A stretch of DNA of 64,000 nucleotides from a virus. Of the stretch, positions 1 to 7,747 are shown one piece after another. Numbering within the stretch: the first letter of the stretch is position 1; each line of letters begins with the position of its first letter. Under the pieces are notes generated by a model, which saw only the letters and a program-made list of their open reading frames with translations, ran no database searches and was not told the origin of the DNA. Where the stretch lies: positions 19,337-83,336 of the IMG/VR virus record IMGVR_UViG_3300031630_000002. One strand, given 5' to 3'. The position numbers and the translations under genes were made by a program.

Positions 1-1
1 C

Positions 2-145
2 AAGAAATTCCGTAAAGCATGGTCAAAGAATACAGACGATTGTCTAGATATTATGATGCGCGAATGGGATCAACAGCCTGAAGAGGTGATGGATTCTAGT
101 GGTGATGAGGCAGTTATCGGGGAGATGATCAATGAGTCTGAGTGA
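2..145 (+). CDS. 3' end of an unidentified gene (truncated by window edge)
   Basis: An open frame enters from the left edge and ends at the TGA at 143-145, giving 47 C-terminal residues. The tail is acidic after a short basic start (KKFRKAW). It overlaps the next start codon at 132, so the two genes are probably translationally coupled. Too little is visible to name a function. Confidence 0.6.
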   Translation, partial: KKFRKAWSKNTDDCLDIMMREWDQQPEEVMDSSGDEAVIGEMINESE

Positions 146-380
146 TAATGATTTAGAATTTATCATTGCTATGTACGATGCTGCTAGGTCTAGTGTTGTA
201 GAAAAGGAACGTAGTAATTTTGCAGAACATTTTTTACAAGTATTAGATCAGTATGGTTTTGACATTGCTGGAAATGCAGAACAGATCAGTGAGCATGATA
301 AATATCTTGAAACGAGTGTCGATGAATACATTGAACATGAAGAAGTAGATGACACTGACGAAGAAGAAGAGTGGGATTAA
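132..380 (+). CDS. Small acidic protein, unknown
   Basis: This is an 82-residue protein with a strongly acidic C terminus (EEVDDTDEEEEWD). It starts inside the end of the preceding gene and its stop is followed directly by the ATG of the UvsY-like gene at 381, so it sits in a tightly coupled recombination operon. In T4 a tiny gene (uvsY.2) also lies next to uvsY, but I see no sequence basis to equate them. Function is unknown. Confidence 0.6.
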   Translation: MSLSDNDLEFIIAMYDAARSSVVEKERSNFAEHFLQVLDQYGFDIAGNAEQISEHDKYLETSVDEYIEHEEVDDTDEEEEWD

Positions 381-839
381 ATGAGTAAATGGTATCGTAA
401 GGTCACTGGAAACATGGCAGAAATAGTTAACGCTATTTCACACTATGAAATACAAGTTTCAGAGGCTAAGTTTGAATGTGGTATGAAAGGTAGTTTGGAA
501 AAGCACAGTCGTGATATTCCGGGCATCGTTGAACATCGTTTCAATCAACTACAAGAAACAGAAGCGATACTTGAATATTTAAATACCGAAATGCGCAAAT
601 TGCGTAGTCAGAAGTTCAGACACTTCACTGAGCATTACCAACGCGCACTAACATCAGCAGATGCGAAAGCATTTGTAGATGGTGAGCCTGATGTAGTTGA
701 TTTGCAGCATCTTATTGTTGAATTTTCAATGGTGAGAAATAAGTTCATGGGTGTTATCAAAGCACTTGAAGTTAAGCAATGGCAACTTACCAACGTAATT
801 AAGTTACGATGTGCAGGTTTAGAAGACGCAACACTATAA
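381..839 (+). CDS. uvsY: UvsY-like recombination mediator (putative)
   Basis: The 152-residue protein is helical and charged. A central segment (about 45-75) with LQETEAILEYLNTEMRKL followed by an R/K-rich HFTEHYQRAL stretch, and a C-terminal helix ending WQLTNVIKLR, follow the layout of T4 and cyanophage UvsY (about 140 aa). UvsY helps load UvsX recombinase on gp32-coated single-stranded DNA. The nearby uvsW gene supports the call. It ends just before a strong terminator at 854-879. The assignment rests on remembered family pattern, not on an alignment; a generic coiled-coil protein is the alternative. Confidence 0.5.
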   Translation: MSKWYRKVTGNMAEIVNAISHYEIQVSEAKFECGMKGSLEKHSRDIPGIVEHRFNQLQETEAILEYLNTEMRKLRSQKFRHFTEHYQRALTSADAKAFVDGEPDVVDLQHLIVEFSMVRNKFMGVIKALEVKQWQLTNVIKLRCAGLEDATL

Positions 840-853
840 TAACAATAAAAAAT

Positions 854-879
854 AAAAACCCACATTTGTGGGTTTTTTT
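854..879 (+). terminator. Intrinsic terminator after the uvsY-like gene
   Basis: A-rich left arm AAAAACCCAC, short loop ATTT and right arm GTGGGTTTTTTT form a hairpin followed by a T run, 15 bases after the stop codon at 839. Confidence 0.85.
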
Positions 880-891
880 ATGGATGATCGC

Positions 892-920
892 TTGACAAAA
901 GTAATGATCCTTGCTATAAT
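892..920 (+). promoter_or_regulatory. Sigma70-type promoter, conserved leader class
   Basis: TTGACA at 892-897, 17-bp spacer, TATAAT at 915-920, followed by the shared leader GTTAAGTAAGTTAATAAAG and a GCGAGAAAGATTATG start context also seen at 28761 and 61036. Confidence 0.9.
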
Positions 921-956
921 AGTTAAGTAAGTTAATAAAGAAGAGCGAGAAAGATT

Positions 957-1175
957 ATGACACAACTTGATTCAATATTGCAGATGTTTGAAACATCACC
1001 TAATGAGAGCAGTTTTGCAAAGGGCATCCCAATGATGTATGTAGATGATGTACAGCGTCAATATCCTGGGAAGTTTCGTTATAAGTACCGTGGTCCTTCA
1101 AATGCAGAATATACTCGACCACAGTCGTACATCGTTAAGCAGTATGCAACATCATTTGCATTATATTTTAAATAA
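957..1175 (+). CDS. Small unknown protein
   Basis: A 72-residue protein without a recognisable domain, monocistronic between a promoter at 892 and a second promoter at 1179. The N-terminal half is acidic to neutral and the C-terminal half carries aromatic and basic residues (KFRYKYRG). The long conserved promoter-leader suggests early or middle expression like the other small genes that share it. Function unknown. Confidence 0.6.
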   Translation: MTQLDSILQMFETSPNESSFAKGIPMMYVDDVQRQYPGKFRYKYRGPSNAEYTRPQSYIVKQYATSFALYFK

Positions 1176-1178
1176 CCC

Positions 1179-1208
1179 TTGACACACCAATGTATATTAC
1201 TGTATAAT
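1179..1208 (+). promoter_or_regulatory. Sigma70-type promoter of the AAA ATPase gene
   Basis: TTGACA at 1179-1184, 18-bp spacer, TATAAT at 1203-1208. It starts four bases after the stop codon of the upstream gene and is the only strong promoter here whose spacer is not 17 bp. Confidence 0.8.
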
Positions 1209-1244
1209 AAAACTTCATTAATTAATTAGATAGGAATCTAAGCC

Positions 1245-2132
1245 ATGACTACTCAAACTATTCAACTAACTACTACTACTAAACGCAAAGCGGGTCGCCC
1301 ACGTAAGAGTACAGCAGCATCTATCATCGAAATAGATACTACTGAAACTGTGACTACTGAAACTGATGAACAGATTGTTGAGCGTTTGCGCGAACGGTTT
1401 GGTATCTTAGATGAAATGACACAGATGTCAGTTGATGGCGATATTCGTGGTATGGTAGTGACAGGTCCTCCAGGAGTGGGCAAGTCATTCGGTGTTGAGA
1501 ATATTATTGAAAAGAATTCATTGTTTGATAAGTTGCGCGGTGCGGTATCACGATTTGGTATTGAGAAGGGCGCAGCTTCTGCAATTGGTCTATATAAGTT
1601 ATTATATCGTTATGCAGACTCTAACAATGTACTTGTATTAGATGATTGTGATTCGGTGCTGTATGATGAATTATCATTAAACCTATTAAAAGCAGCGTTA
1701 GATAGTTCAAAGAAGCGTAGGATTTCTTGGAACACTGAAAGTTCAGCATTACGTCGTGAAGGAATTCCAGAGTCATTTGAATTTAAAGGATCTGTAATTT
1801 TCATCACTAACTTAAAATTTGATAAAGTTCGCGGGAAGATCAAAGATCACTTAGATGCAATTATGTCTCGTTGTCACTACCTTGATTTGACTATGAATAG
1901 CACTCGTGAGCGTCTACTACGCTGTCGTCAGGTCGTCAAGGATGGCATGCTAGAAGAGTATGGATTCACAACAGCAGAGCAAAACGAAATCGTTGATTTT
2001 GTAGATGCCAATCAATTACGTATGCGCGAGATTAGTTTGCGTATGGTTGGTAAAATTGCAGACTTGCGTAAAACAAAGAGTGATAAATGGCAGCGTATGG
2101 CAGAAATCACTTGTATGAAATCAGAGGTATAA
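1245..2132 (+). CDS. AAA-family ATPase with AT-hook-like N terminus
   Basis: The protein has 295 residues. Walker A GPPGVGKS is at about 74-81, Walker B LVLDDCD near 129-134, and a sensor-like FITN near 190. Residues 13-22 (KRKAGRPRKS) form an AT-hook-like GRP core in a basic patch, followed by a Thr/Glu-rich low-complexity linker. These single-domain ATPases are common in marine T4-like phages; the substrate is not known. The sequence does not match clamp loader gp44 or MoxR. The AT-hook suggests binding of AT-rich DNA, which is inference. It has its own promoter and an AGGAATCTAAGCC upstream region as ribosome site. Confidence 0.8.
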   Translation: MTTQTIQLTTTTKRKAGRPRKSTAASIIEIDTTETVTTETDEQIVERLRERFGILDEMTQMSVDGDIRGMVVTGPPGVGKSFGVENIIEKNSLFDKLRGAVSRFGIEKGAASAIGLYKLLYRYADSNNVLVLDDCDSVLYDELSLNLLKAALDSSKKRRISWNTESSALRREGIPESFEFKGSVIFITNLKFDKVRGKIKDHLDAIMSRCHYLDLTMNSTRERLLRCRQVVKDGMLEEYGFTTAEQNEIVDFVDANQLRMREISLRMVGKIADLRKTKSDKWQRMAEITCMKSEV

Positions 2133-2158
2133 TATATTATTGACTGTTGTATATAACG

Positions 2159-2195
2159 CAGTTATGTTATACGATTTAATCGATTGACATAACTG
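2159..2195 (+). repeat. Inverted repeat overlapping the uvsW promoter
   Basis: CAGTTATG (2159-2166) and CATAACTG (2188-2195) form a perfect 8-bp inverted repeat with a 21-base gap that contains a further small palindrome CGATTTAATCG (2172-2182). The right arm overlaps the -35 box at 2184-2189, as expected for an operator, but no binding protein is known. Confidence 0.45.
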
Positions 2196-2212
2196 TAGTT
2201 TAATGCTATAAT
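2184..2212 (+). promoter_or_regulatory. Sigma70-type promoter of uvsW
   Basis: TTGACA at 2184-2189, 17-bp spacer, TATAAT at 2207-2212; transcription should begin near 2219, just upstream of the GGAG ribosome site at 2227-2230. Confidence 0.85.
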
Positions 2213-2237
2213 AAGTAAATCACATTGGAGAACAACA

Positions 2238-3695
2238 ATTAAAACTGCAACAATCATATTGAAAGACGAAGTCAATGCAAAGATAGAGGGTCTTGAACTT
2301 ACTACTAGGAAAAAACTAGAAGCAAAGTTTAAGTTTTTCTTACCATATGCACGACACGTTCCTTCCTATAAATTAGGAAGATGGGATGGATGTGAGCGAT
2401 ATTTCACTATCGGTGGTATTACATTTGTCAGTCTATTAGAAACAGCGATTCCTATTATCATTGAAGATGGTTATCAGATTGAACTTGATGATCTTCGAAC
2501 TCATAACAAACTTGAGTTTGATTTGGTAGATGAATCTACATTTCAACATAAAGCATGGCCCGCAAAGCATCGATTTGAAGGTAAGCCCGTAACATTGCGC
2601 GATTATCAAATCGATATCGTAAACAAGTTTATAGAAACACCCCAATGTATACAAGAGATTGCAACAGGCGCTGGTAAGACATTGATCACAGCAGCATTGA
2701 GTTACAAAGCAGAAAAGTACGGTCGCTCTATTGTTATTGTACCAAACAAAGATTTGGTGAATCAGACATATGCAGATTATGTTAACTTAGGATTAGATGT
2801 TGGCGTATATTTTGGTGATAAGAAAGATTTCGGTCGTACTCATACTATTTGTACATGGCAGAGTCTTAACGTTATTCGTAAACGATTCAAGAATGGCGAA
2901 CAAGATTGGGGACTACAAGATTTTGCAGAAGATGTAGTTTGTATCATAGTTGACGAAGTTCACCAAGCGAAAGCAGATGTTCTAAAAGATATGCTCACTA
3001 AAGAATTTGCAAATGTGCCTCTACGATGGGGACTAACTGGTACAATACCAAAAGCAGAACATGAACAGATGACATTGCAGGTTAGTTTGGGCAATGTGGT
3101 AAATCGTCTAGCAGCATCCGAATTGCAAGACATGGGCGTACTGAGTAATTGTCATGTAAATATTGTACAAATGAAAGAAATTACAGACTATACTAATTAT
3201 CAAAGTGAATTGACGTTCTTAACAACGAATTCACATAGAATCGGTTACATGGGTGATTTGATAAAGAAGATTTCGCAATCGGGTAATACTCTAGTATTGG
3301 TTGATCGTATCAAAGCAGGTGAAATGTTAGTAGAGCATATTGGTGGTGACACTACTTTCGTAAAAGGTGCAATGAAATCATCTGATCGTAAAGACGCATA
3401 TGATGAAATTAATGAAGCGACTAATAGTATTACTATTGCGACATATGGTGTTGCAGCAGTAGGACTTAACATACCGCGTATATTTAACATGGTGTTAATT
3501 GAGCCTGGGAAGAGTTTCGTACGAGTAATACAATCAATTGGTCGTGGTGTGCGTAAGGCAGATGACAAGGATCATGTTGAGATATATGATTTCACTAGTA
3601 CAGCAAAATTCAGTAAGCGACATTTAACTGAACGTAAAAAGTTCTATCGTGAGGCAAACTATCCATTCTCAATAGAGAAAGTAGATTACAAGTAA
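2238..3695 (+). CDS. uvsW: UvsW-like SF2 DNA/RNA helicase
   Basis: UvsW unwinds recombination intermediates and R-loops and helps T4 shift from origin-dependent to recombination-dependent replication. From the start chosen here the protein has 485 residues: an N-terminal accessory domain, motif I ATGAGKT near 142-148, a DEVH box near 239-242, GLTGT motif III, and the C-terminal ATYGVAAVGLNIP and QSIGRGVRK motifs typical of UvsW. A TTG at 2259 is the first conventional start, but GGAG at 2227-2230 lies 7 bases before an ATT at 2238. Starting there gives an N terminus IKTATIILKDEVNAKIEG, which matches the MK-T-I start of marine UvsW proteins. I therefore prefer the rare ATT start. Confidence 0.9.
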   Translation: MKTATIILKDEVNAKIEGLELTTRKKLEAKFKFFLPYARHVPSYKLGRWDGCERYFTIGGITFVSLLETAIPIIIEDGYQIELDDLRTHNKLEFDLVDESTFQHKAWPAKHRFEGKPVTLRDYQIDIVNKFIETPQCIQEIATGAGKTLITAALSYKAEKYGRSIVIVPNKDLVNQTYADYVNLGLDVGVYFGDKKDFGRTHTICTWQSLNVIRKRFKNGEQDWGLQDFAEDVVCIIVDEVHQAKADVLKDMLTKEFANVPLRWGLTGTIPKAEHEQMTLQVSLGNVVNRLAASELQDMGVLSNCHVNIVQMKEITDYTNYQSELTFLTTNSHRIGYMGDLIKKISQSGNTLVLVDRIKAGEMLVEHIGGDTTFVKGAMKSSDRKDAYDEINEATNSITIATYGVAAVGLNIPRIFNMVLIEPGKSFVRVIQSIGRGVRKADDKDHVEIYDFTSTAKFSKRHLTERKKFYREANYPFSIEKVDYK

Positions 3696-3720
3696 AACAG
3701 AGTAAAACAGAGAACAAAAT

Positions 3721-4221
3721 ATGAAAATTTTAACAGTAGAGAACAAAACATATGAATTGGATGATGTACCAGAATTGGTAGATGATCTACGATATGGCGT
3801 ATTAGATTACAGCGACCCAAAGAACGTGGATTACTTTTTTATTCCATTGATCTTTTTGGAAAGTTTTTATAGTCCAGCGGCAGTGCTACAAGTGGGTGAA
3901 TATACAATCAATGTTCCATTAGATTGGAGTATTGTTATTTGTGATCCGGAAGTGGGCAATCCAGAAGTGATTAGTTTAATGGGATTAAACGACAGAGGTT
4001 TCACTACGCTCGCAATGAATCCAATGACTGGTTACAGTCCAAAGTATCTTGATGTTAACATTGTCAATGTATTCACAGATGTAAAATGGCACGCACCGAA
4101 ACTAAAATTTGGTCATATCCTGTCAGTGCCGTTGACTGATGGAGACAATCCAGAGTGTATCTATCTGATTAAAGAAGTAAACAAGATCCCAGAAGTGTTG
4201 GACATTAGTGAATTGATCTAG
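3721..4221 (+). CDS. Conserved phage protein, unknown
   Basis: A 166-residue acidic protein with a hydrophobic and aromatic centre (YFFIPLIFLESFYSPAAVLQ, about 37-56) and a following NVPLDWSIVICD stretch. I associate this pattern with a conserved protein found near uvsW in marine T4-like phages, but no activity is established that I know of. It follows uvsW by 25 bases and is probably cotranscribed. No catalytic motif is visible. Confidence 0.6.
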   Translation: MKILTVENKTYELDDVPELVDDLRYGVLDYSDPKNVDYFFIPLIFLESFYSPAAVLQVGEYTINVPLDWSIVICDPEVGNPEVISLMGLNDRGFTTLAMNPMTGYSPKYLDVNIVNVFTDVKWHAPKLKFGHILSVPLTDGDNPECIYLIKEVNKIPEVLDISELI

Positions 4222-4229
4222 GAGTAGGT

Positions 4230-4904
4230 ATGAACAAAGAATTTTTAAAACATCGTACATGGAAGATGCAGACTAAATTATGTTATGGTTTTGATTCAGT
4301 TGCTTTTATTTCTACAACTAAATCATCTGATCGTAGCACTGCGGCATCAGTGTATGGTAGATGTCAAGCATTGAAATCTGTACTTAATAAAACTATGAAA
4401 AACGTCAAAGTAGTTAACCAGCACAGTTATCATGAAGGTAGTAGTTTGCGTGTATATTTCAATGTATCTGATAAAGAATCATGTGATGCATTATTAAACA
4501 TCACTTCTAAGAATACGCATAACTTTGAATTGCTTGAAGTAAAGACTCCTAAAAATCAAGCTCATTTAGATATGATTAAAAATAAAGAAATTACACAGGT
4601 AATTAGAAAAAAAATTTACTATAACAAGTATGTATATAGTGTGAAGATTATTTTGGATGATGCAGTTTCACGTATTACCGAAAGAATGGATCTGGTTTGG
4701 GATATGCAATCATGGATTGATAATGCAATACCAGATAATTCATCAAGTGTGTGGTGGGATGAAATTCAATTATTCACTAATGATGTAACTGCGTTGATGA
4801 TGTTTAGGTTGACATTTGATGTTAAGTCGTGTACTATTAAAGAAGCAATTCTTCTTGAAAACGAAGACAGCGATCCAGAACATGAAATGGGAATTTTGAT
4901 TTGA
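4230..4904 (+). CDS. Hypothetical protein
   Basis: A 224-residue protein with no motif I recognise. It lies 8 bases after the previous gene, with GGAGTAGGT as ribosome site, and overlaps the TTG start of the next gene (TTGA overlap at 4901-4904), so it belongs to the uvsW-to-gp62 transcription unit. The charged N-terminal half carries many Lys and Ser; the C terminus ends in an acidic tail (ENEDSDPEHEMG). Confidence 0.6.
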   Translation: MNKEFLKHRTWKMQTKLCYGFDSVAFISTTKSSDRSTAASVYGRCQALKSVLNKTMKNVKVVNQHSYHEGSSLRVYFNVSDKESCDALLNITSKNTHNFELLEVKTPKNQAHLDMIKNKEITQVIRKKIYYNKYVYSVKIILDDAVSRITERMDLVWDMQSWIDNAIPDNSSSVWWDEIQLFTNDVTALMMFRLTFDVKSCTIKEAILLENEDSDPEHEMGILI

Positions 4905-5359
4905 GTAAGTTAAATATTAAAAGTGAAATGCGTGCAATAGACACACGTGATCGTAATTGGTACGATAGTCTAACTGATGAAGAGACTGTAAAATACAATA
5001 AGAATATGTGGACACAGCAACGTTTCATAAGTTCATGCGAGGGACAATTCGCAGAGCATTATTTAGAATGGACAAATGAATTAGTCAATGTTCACTTTAA
5101 TACTCTGCGACATCATCCTAAGTTGCAGTTTCAGTTATTGCAAGCACTGTCATTAGGGTCTAGTCAATATCACGAGTGGATTTCTCCGGGCAAGAAAGGA
5201 ACGGATACAAAGATATTTAAATTTATTAAAGAACACTATCTTAACTTAAACGACGATGAAGTAGAATTGTTTATCGGAATGCATGATAAGACTGATCTAA
5301 GAGAACTGTTAGGTGATTTTGGATTAAGTAAAAAAGAAGCAACGGCTCTTCTAAAATAA
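4901..5359 (+). CDS. 62: gp62-like clamp-loader small subunit (putative)
   Basis: The 152-residue protein carries RDRNWYDSLTDEE near the N terminus, NELVNVHFNTLRHHPKLQFQ in the middle, HEWISPGKK, and an EVELFIGMHDKTDLRELL segment near the end. This order matches my memory of the short gp62 proteins of marine T4-like phages, which join gp44 to load the gp45 sliding clamp for gp43. gp44 and gp45 are not in the window. T4 gp62 is longer (187 aa). The start is TTG at 4901, overlapping the previous stop, a typical coupled start. Confidence 0.55.
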   Translation: MSKLNIKSEMRAIDTRDRNWYDSLTDEETVKYNKNMWTQQRFISSCEGQFAEHYLEWTNELVNVHFNTLRHHPKLQFQLLQALSLGSSQYHEWISPGKKGTDTKIFKFIKEHYLNLNDDEVELFIGMHDKTDLRELLGDFGLSKKEATALLK

Positions 5360-5363
5360 AGAC

Positions 5364-5392
5364 TATGCAAGTCATTTGATATAGTGTATAAT
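5364..5392 (+). promoter_or_regulatory. Possible weak promoter of the zinc-finger gene
   Basis: A perfect TATAAT lies at 5387-5392, but the matching -35 position (5364-5369, TATGCA) is poor. The promoter would need an activator, or be weak. Confidence 0.35.
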
Positions 5393-5428
5393 AGTACACC
5401 GACAGAAGAAAATAAAAGTATATAGATT

Positions 5429-6121
5429 ATGCAACAAATATTGTACAAGTGCGAATACTGTAATAAAGACTTTAAGCGTGAGAATACGCTTATTGTGCAT
5501 TTATGTGTGCAAAAGAAGCGACATATGCAAGAGACTGATAAAGATGTTCAATTGGGATATCGTGCATATCAGTTATTTTACCGTATTGGAACAAATTCAA
5601 AGAAAGATAAATCTTACACTGAATTTGCAAAAAGTTCATATTATGCTGCGTTCATAAAGTTTGGTAAATATTGTATTGAAGTTAAGATAGACGATGTTAC
5701 TGGATTCACCACATGGTTATTAAAAAATCAAGTAAAATTAGATCATTGGACACATGATGCAAGATTTAGTGGTTGGGTAAAAGAGCGATTGAAAGTAGAA
5801 AGTGTTGATCGTGCAGTTGAGCGCACGATATTATCAATGCAAGACTGGGCAGAAGATAGAGAAAATGATTGGAATACATATTTCAAAACGGTAGCACCTA
5901 GTCTAGCGGTATTTCATATATGTTCTGGTAGAATTAGTCCATGGGTTATATATGCTAGTAATGATGCACAGAGTTTGTTGGATATGTTGAATAACAAGCA
6001 GATTGAAATGATCGTAGATTATATTGATCCGCAATATTGGCAGATACGATTAAAGCGTAAGAACGAAGTTAAAGATTTACAATGGGTGGAAACTATTTTG
6101 AAACAAGCGAGTATAGGATAA
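5429..6121 (+). CDS. C2H2-type zinc-finger protein conserved in marine T4-like phages
   Basis: The 230-residue protein opens with CEYC, then KDFKRENTLIVHLC and KKRH, a C2H2-like finger with a broad last spacing. The rest is a predicted mixed domain with conserved-looking patches FAKSSYYAAFIKFGKY, KLDHWT and RISPWVIYAS. I recall the same architecture in cyanophage genomes near clamp-loader genes, without known function. A nucleic-acid-binding role is inference from the finger. It has a TATAAT box upstream and its stop overlaps the next start. Confidence 0.65.
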   Translation: MQQILYKCEYCNKDFKRENTLIVHLCVQKKRHMQETDKDVQLGYRAYQLFYRIGTNSKKDKSYTEFAKSSYYAAFIKFGKYCIEVKIDDVTGFTTWLLKNQVKLDHWTHDARFSGWVKERLKVESVDRAVERTILSMQDWAEDRENDWNTYFKTVAPSLAVFHICSGRISPWVIYASNDAQSLLDMLNNKQIEMIVDYIDPQYWQIRLKRKNEVKDLQWVETILKQASIG

Positions 6122-6750
6122 TGAAAATCAATTTATGTGGGGTGGATATCCCTTTACCAGATGGAAAATATGCAATCAATGTCAGTGGTGGAGCAGATAG
6201 TGCATTATTGCTTTATATATTAATGACGTATACGCAACATGATGTTATTGTAACAACTATGGCGGATGATGAACTCGCTTTGATCAATTCAATTTCAGCA
6301 TCGCGAGTTGTTAATAAAGTAATAAAATTAACTGGTAACTTTAATGTAGAGCATAGTATAACATATGTACAGCAATATAGACATCTCGATCAATCACTTA
6401 TTGACGATGAAACTATTAAAGTATATTATACTGGTGTCACTAGCAATCCGCCAGATGATATATCTATTGGATTTGGTGATGAAGATGTTGGTTCAGGCGA
6501 GACTCTTGGACTAGGTCTGCCTGATAGATCTCCTAATGTAGTGCGAGATATATGGGCGGCTGAAGGCGCTATATGTTTACCATTCTTCAATGTTGATAAG
6601 ACGAAAATTGCTGAAATATATGATTATTTAGGAATAACTGAAACACTATTTCCAATGACAGTTAGTTGCACAGTTAATACAGATGATACACACTGTGGTG
6701 AGTGTTGGTGGTGTGAAGAGCGTAAATGGGCATTTGGTAGATTGGTATGA
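6121..6750 (+). CDS. PP-loop ATPase resembling QueC
   Basis: The start is set at 6121 (MKINLCGV), overlapping the previous stop; an in-frame ATG at 6082 is buried in the upstream gene. The 209-residue protein has the SGGADS pyrophosphate loop (about 20-25) and a C-terminal SCTVNTDDTHCGECWWC cluster followed by ERKWAFG, like the zinc-binding CxxC...CxxC and R..aF of QueC, plus PFFNVDKTKIAEIYDYLGI resembling the QueC 'P...tKaei' segment. QueC makes 7-cyano-7-deazaguanine. The protein is divergent, and a second, canonical queC lies at 30046. It may act on another carboxylate substrate. Confidence 0.7.
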   Translation: MKINLCGVDIPLPDGKYAINVSGGADSALLLYILMTYTQHDVIVTTMADDELALINSISASRVVNKVIKLTGNFNVEHSITYVQQYRHLDQSLIDDETIKVYYTGVTSNPPDDISIGFGDEDVGSGETLGLGLPDRSPNVVRDIWAAEGAICLPFFNVDKTKIAEIYDYLGITETLFPMTVSCTVNTDDTHCGECWWCEERKWAFGRLV

Positions 6751-7325
6751 TAGTTAATACAGATATTGATATAGATATTGCAAACAGAGATAAATTGCTT
6801 GCTTTAATCAAAAACACACCTGCAATGATCAAGCGAGACACCACTGAAAAAAAGCACAACACAGGTGTATATTTTCACGAGATGCCGACTAATCCATATA
6901 ATGGCATGGCAACCATAGATCATAAAGAAGCCGAGAAGATGGGTTACTTTAAAATGGATTTGTTGAATGTGTCAGTTTATAATGATATTAATAATAAAGC
7001 AGAACTGGATGAATTACTTGAGATGGAACCTATGTGGGATCTATTGGAACATAGAGAGATTGTAGAGCAGTGTTTCCATATCCATTCGCATTATGGAATT
7101 GTTCAGCAGATGAAGCCCAAAAGTGTTGAACAATTGGCAGCAGTGTTAGCAATGATACGACCAGCAAAGAGTTATCTAATAGGAAAAGATTGGGATACTG
7201 TGATGAATGATATTTGGGTAAAGCCAGAAGACGGTGGTTATTTCTTTAAAAAGTCGCATTCGTATAGTTACGCGATGGTAATTGTAATGCAATTGAATAA
7301 GATTGTTAAAGAGTCTTTTTCATAA
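6747..7325 (+). CDS. Stand-alone DnaE-like fingers-domain protein
   Basis: The 192 residues match pieces of the bacterial replicative polymerase DnaE/PolC in order: GYFKMDLLNVSVYNDI (about 67-82) like 'G..K.DfLGl..L..i', VEQLAAVLAMIRPAKSYL (about 127-144) like 'vedLaa..AL.RPg', and FFKKSHSYSYAMV (about 171-183) like 'F.kSHa.aYa'. The catalytic Asp-bearing palm and the PHP domain are absent, so it cannot be a polymerase. Similar short proteins occur in cyanophages. It overlaps the upstream PP-loop gene by 4 bases. A role in mimicking or binding host replication parts is speculation. Confidence 0.7.
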   Translation: MIVNTDIDIDIANRDKLLALIKNTPAMIKRDTTEKKHNTGVYFHEMPTNPYNGMATIDHKEAEKMGYFKMDLLNVSVYNDINNKAELDELLEMEPMWDLLEHREIVEQCFHIHSHYGIVQQMKPKSVEQLAAVLAMIRPAKSYLIGKDWDTVMNDIWVKPEDGGYFFKKSHSYSYAMVIVMQLNKIVKESFS

Positions 7326-7677
7326 GATTAATACTTCGACGTTTTATTCGTTTTGTAATAGAATTGCTGAGTCTAACTTCTGGTCCAGCAATTATGGTCA
7401 TCTGTTTTACATTAAAACTTTGTACACAATGTTGAAAATGCCACCTATTTATCAATGCAATATTGATTGGTAACTGTCTATTAGTTTCCCACCACCATTC
7501 CTCTCCTAACATGAGAAATAAATGTTTTTCATCTACATTGTCCAGTCGTTCAAACATGTACATACTTGCGATTTGAGTGTCTATGTTTTGCATGACACCG
7601 ACGTATTCGTTTCCAGCGTAAGATAGCACTGTTAGGAATGGATATTGGTCGAGTAATTCTTCATATTGTTTTTGCAT
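7306..7677 (-). CDS. Conserved small protein on the minus strand
   Basis: The 123-residue protein contains YPFLTVLSYAGNEYVGVMQN, then a WWWETNR patch and a basic C terminus (SITKRIKRRS). I recall similar YPFLTV..Y.G.EYVGI-type proteins in marine T4-like phages, function unknown. It converges with the DnaE-like gene with a 20-base overlap of the 3' ends. On the minus strand a perfect TATAAATA late box (7684-7691) ends 7 bases before its ATG and there is no Shine-Dalgarno site, so its mRNA may be leaderless. Confidence 0.6.
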   Translation of the reverse strand: MQKQYEELLDQYPFLTVLSYAGNEYVGVMQNIDTQIASMYMFERLDNVDEKHLFLMLGEEWWWETNRQLPINIALINRWHFQHCVQSFNVKQMTIIAGPEVRLSNSITKRIKRRSINLMKKTL

Positions 7678-7683
7678 TACTAT

Positions 7684-7691
7684 TATTTATA
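7684..7691 (-). promoter_or_regulatory. T4-type late promoter, minus strand
   Basis: The reverse complement reads TATAAATA, the exact T4 late -10 element. Its expected transcription start falls on the ATG at 7677. Confidence 0.6.
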
Positions 7692-7714
7692 CTAAAATAT
7701 TTTGATCATTTCTG

Positions 7715-7722
7715 CATAAATA
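7715..7722 (+). promoter_or_regulatory. Late promoter (CATAAATA)
   Basis: CATAAATA lies 26 bases before the ATG at 7748, with AGGGA as ribosome site between them. It faces away from the minus-strand late box at 7684, forming a divergent late promoter pair. Confidence 0.65.
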
Positions 7723-7747
7723 TAAGTATAATCAGGGACTTATAAAA

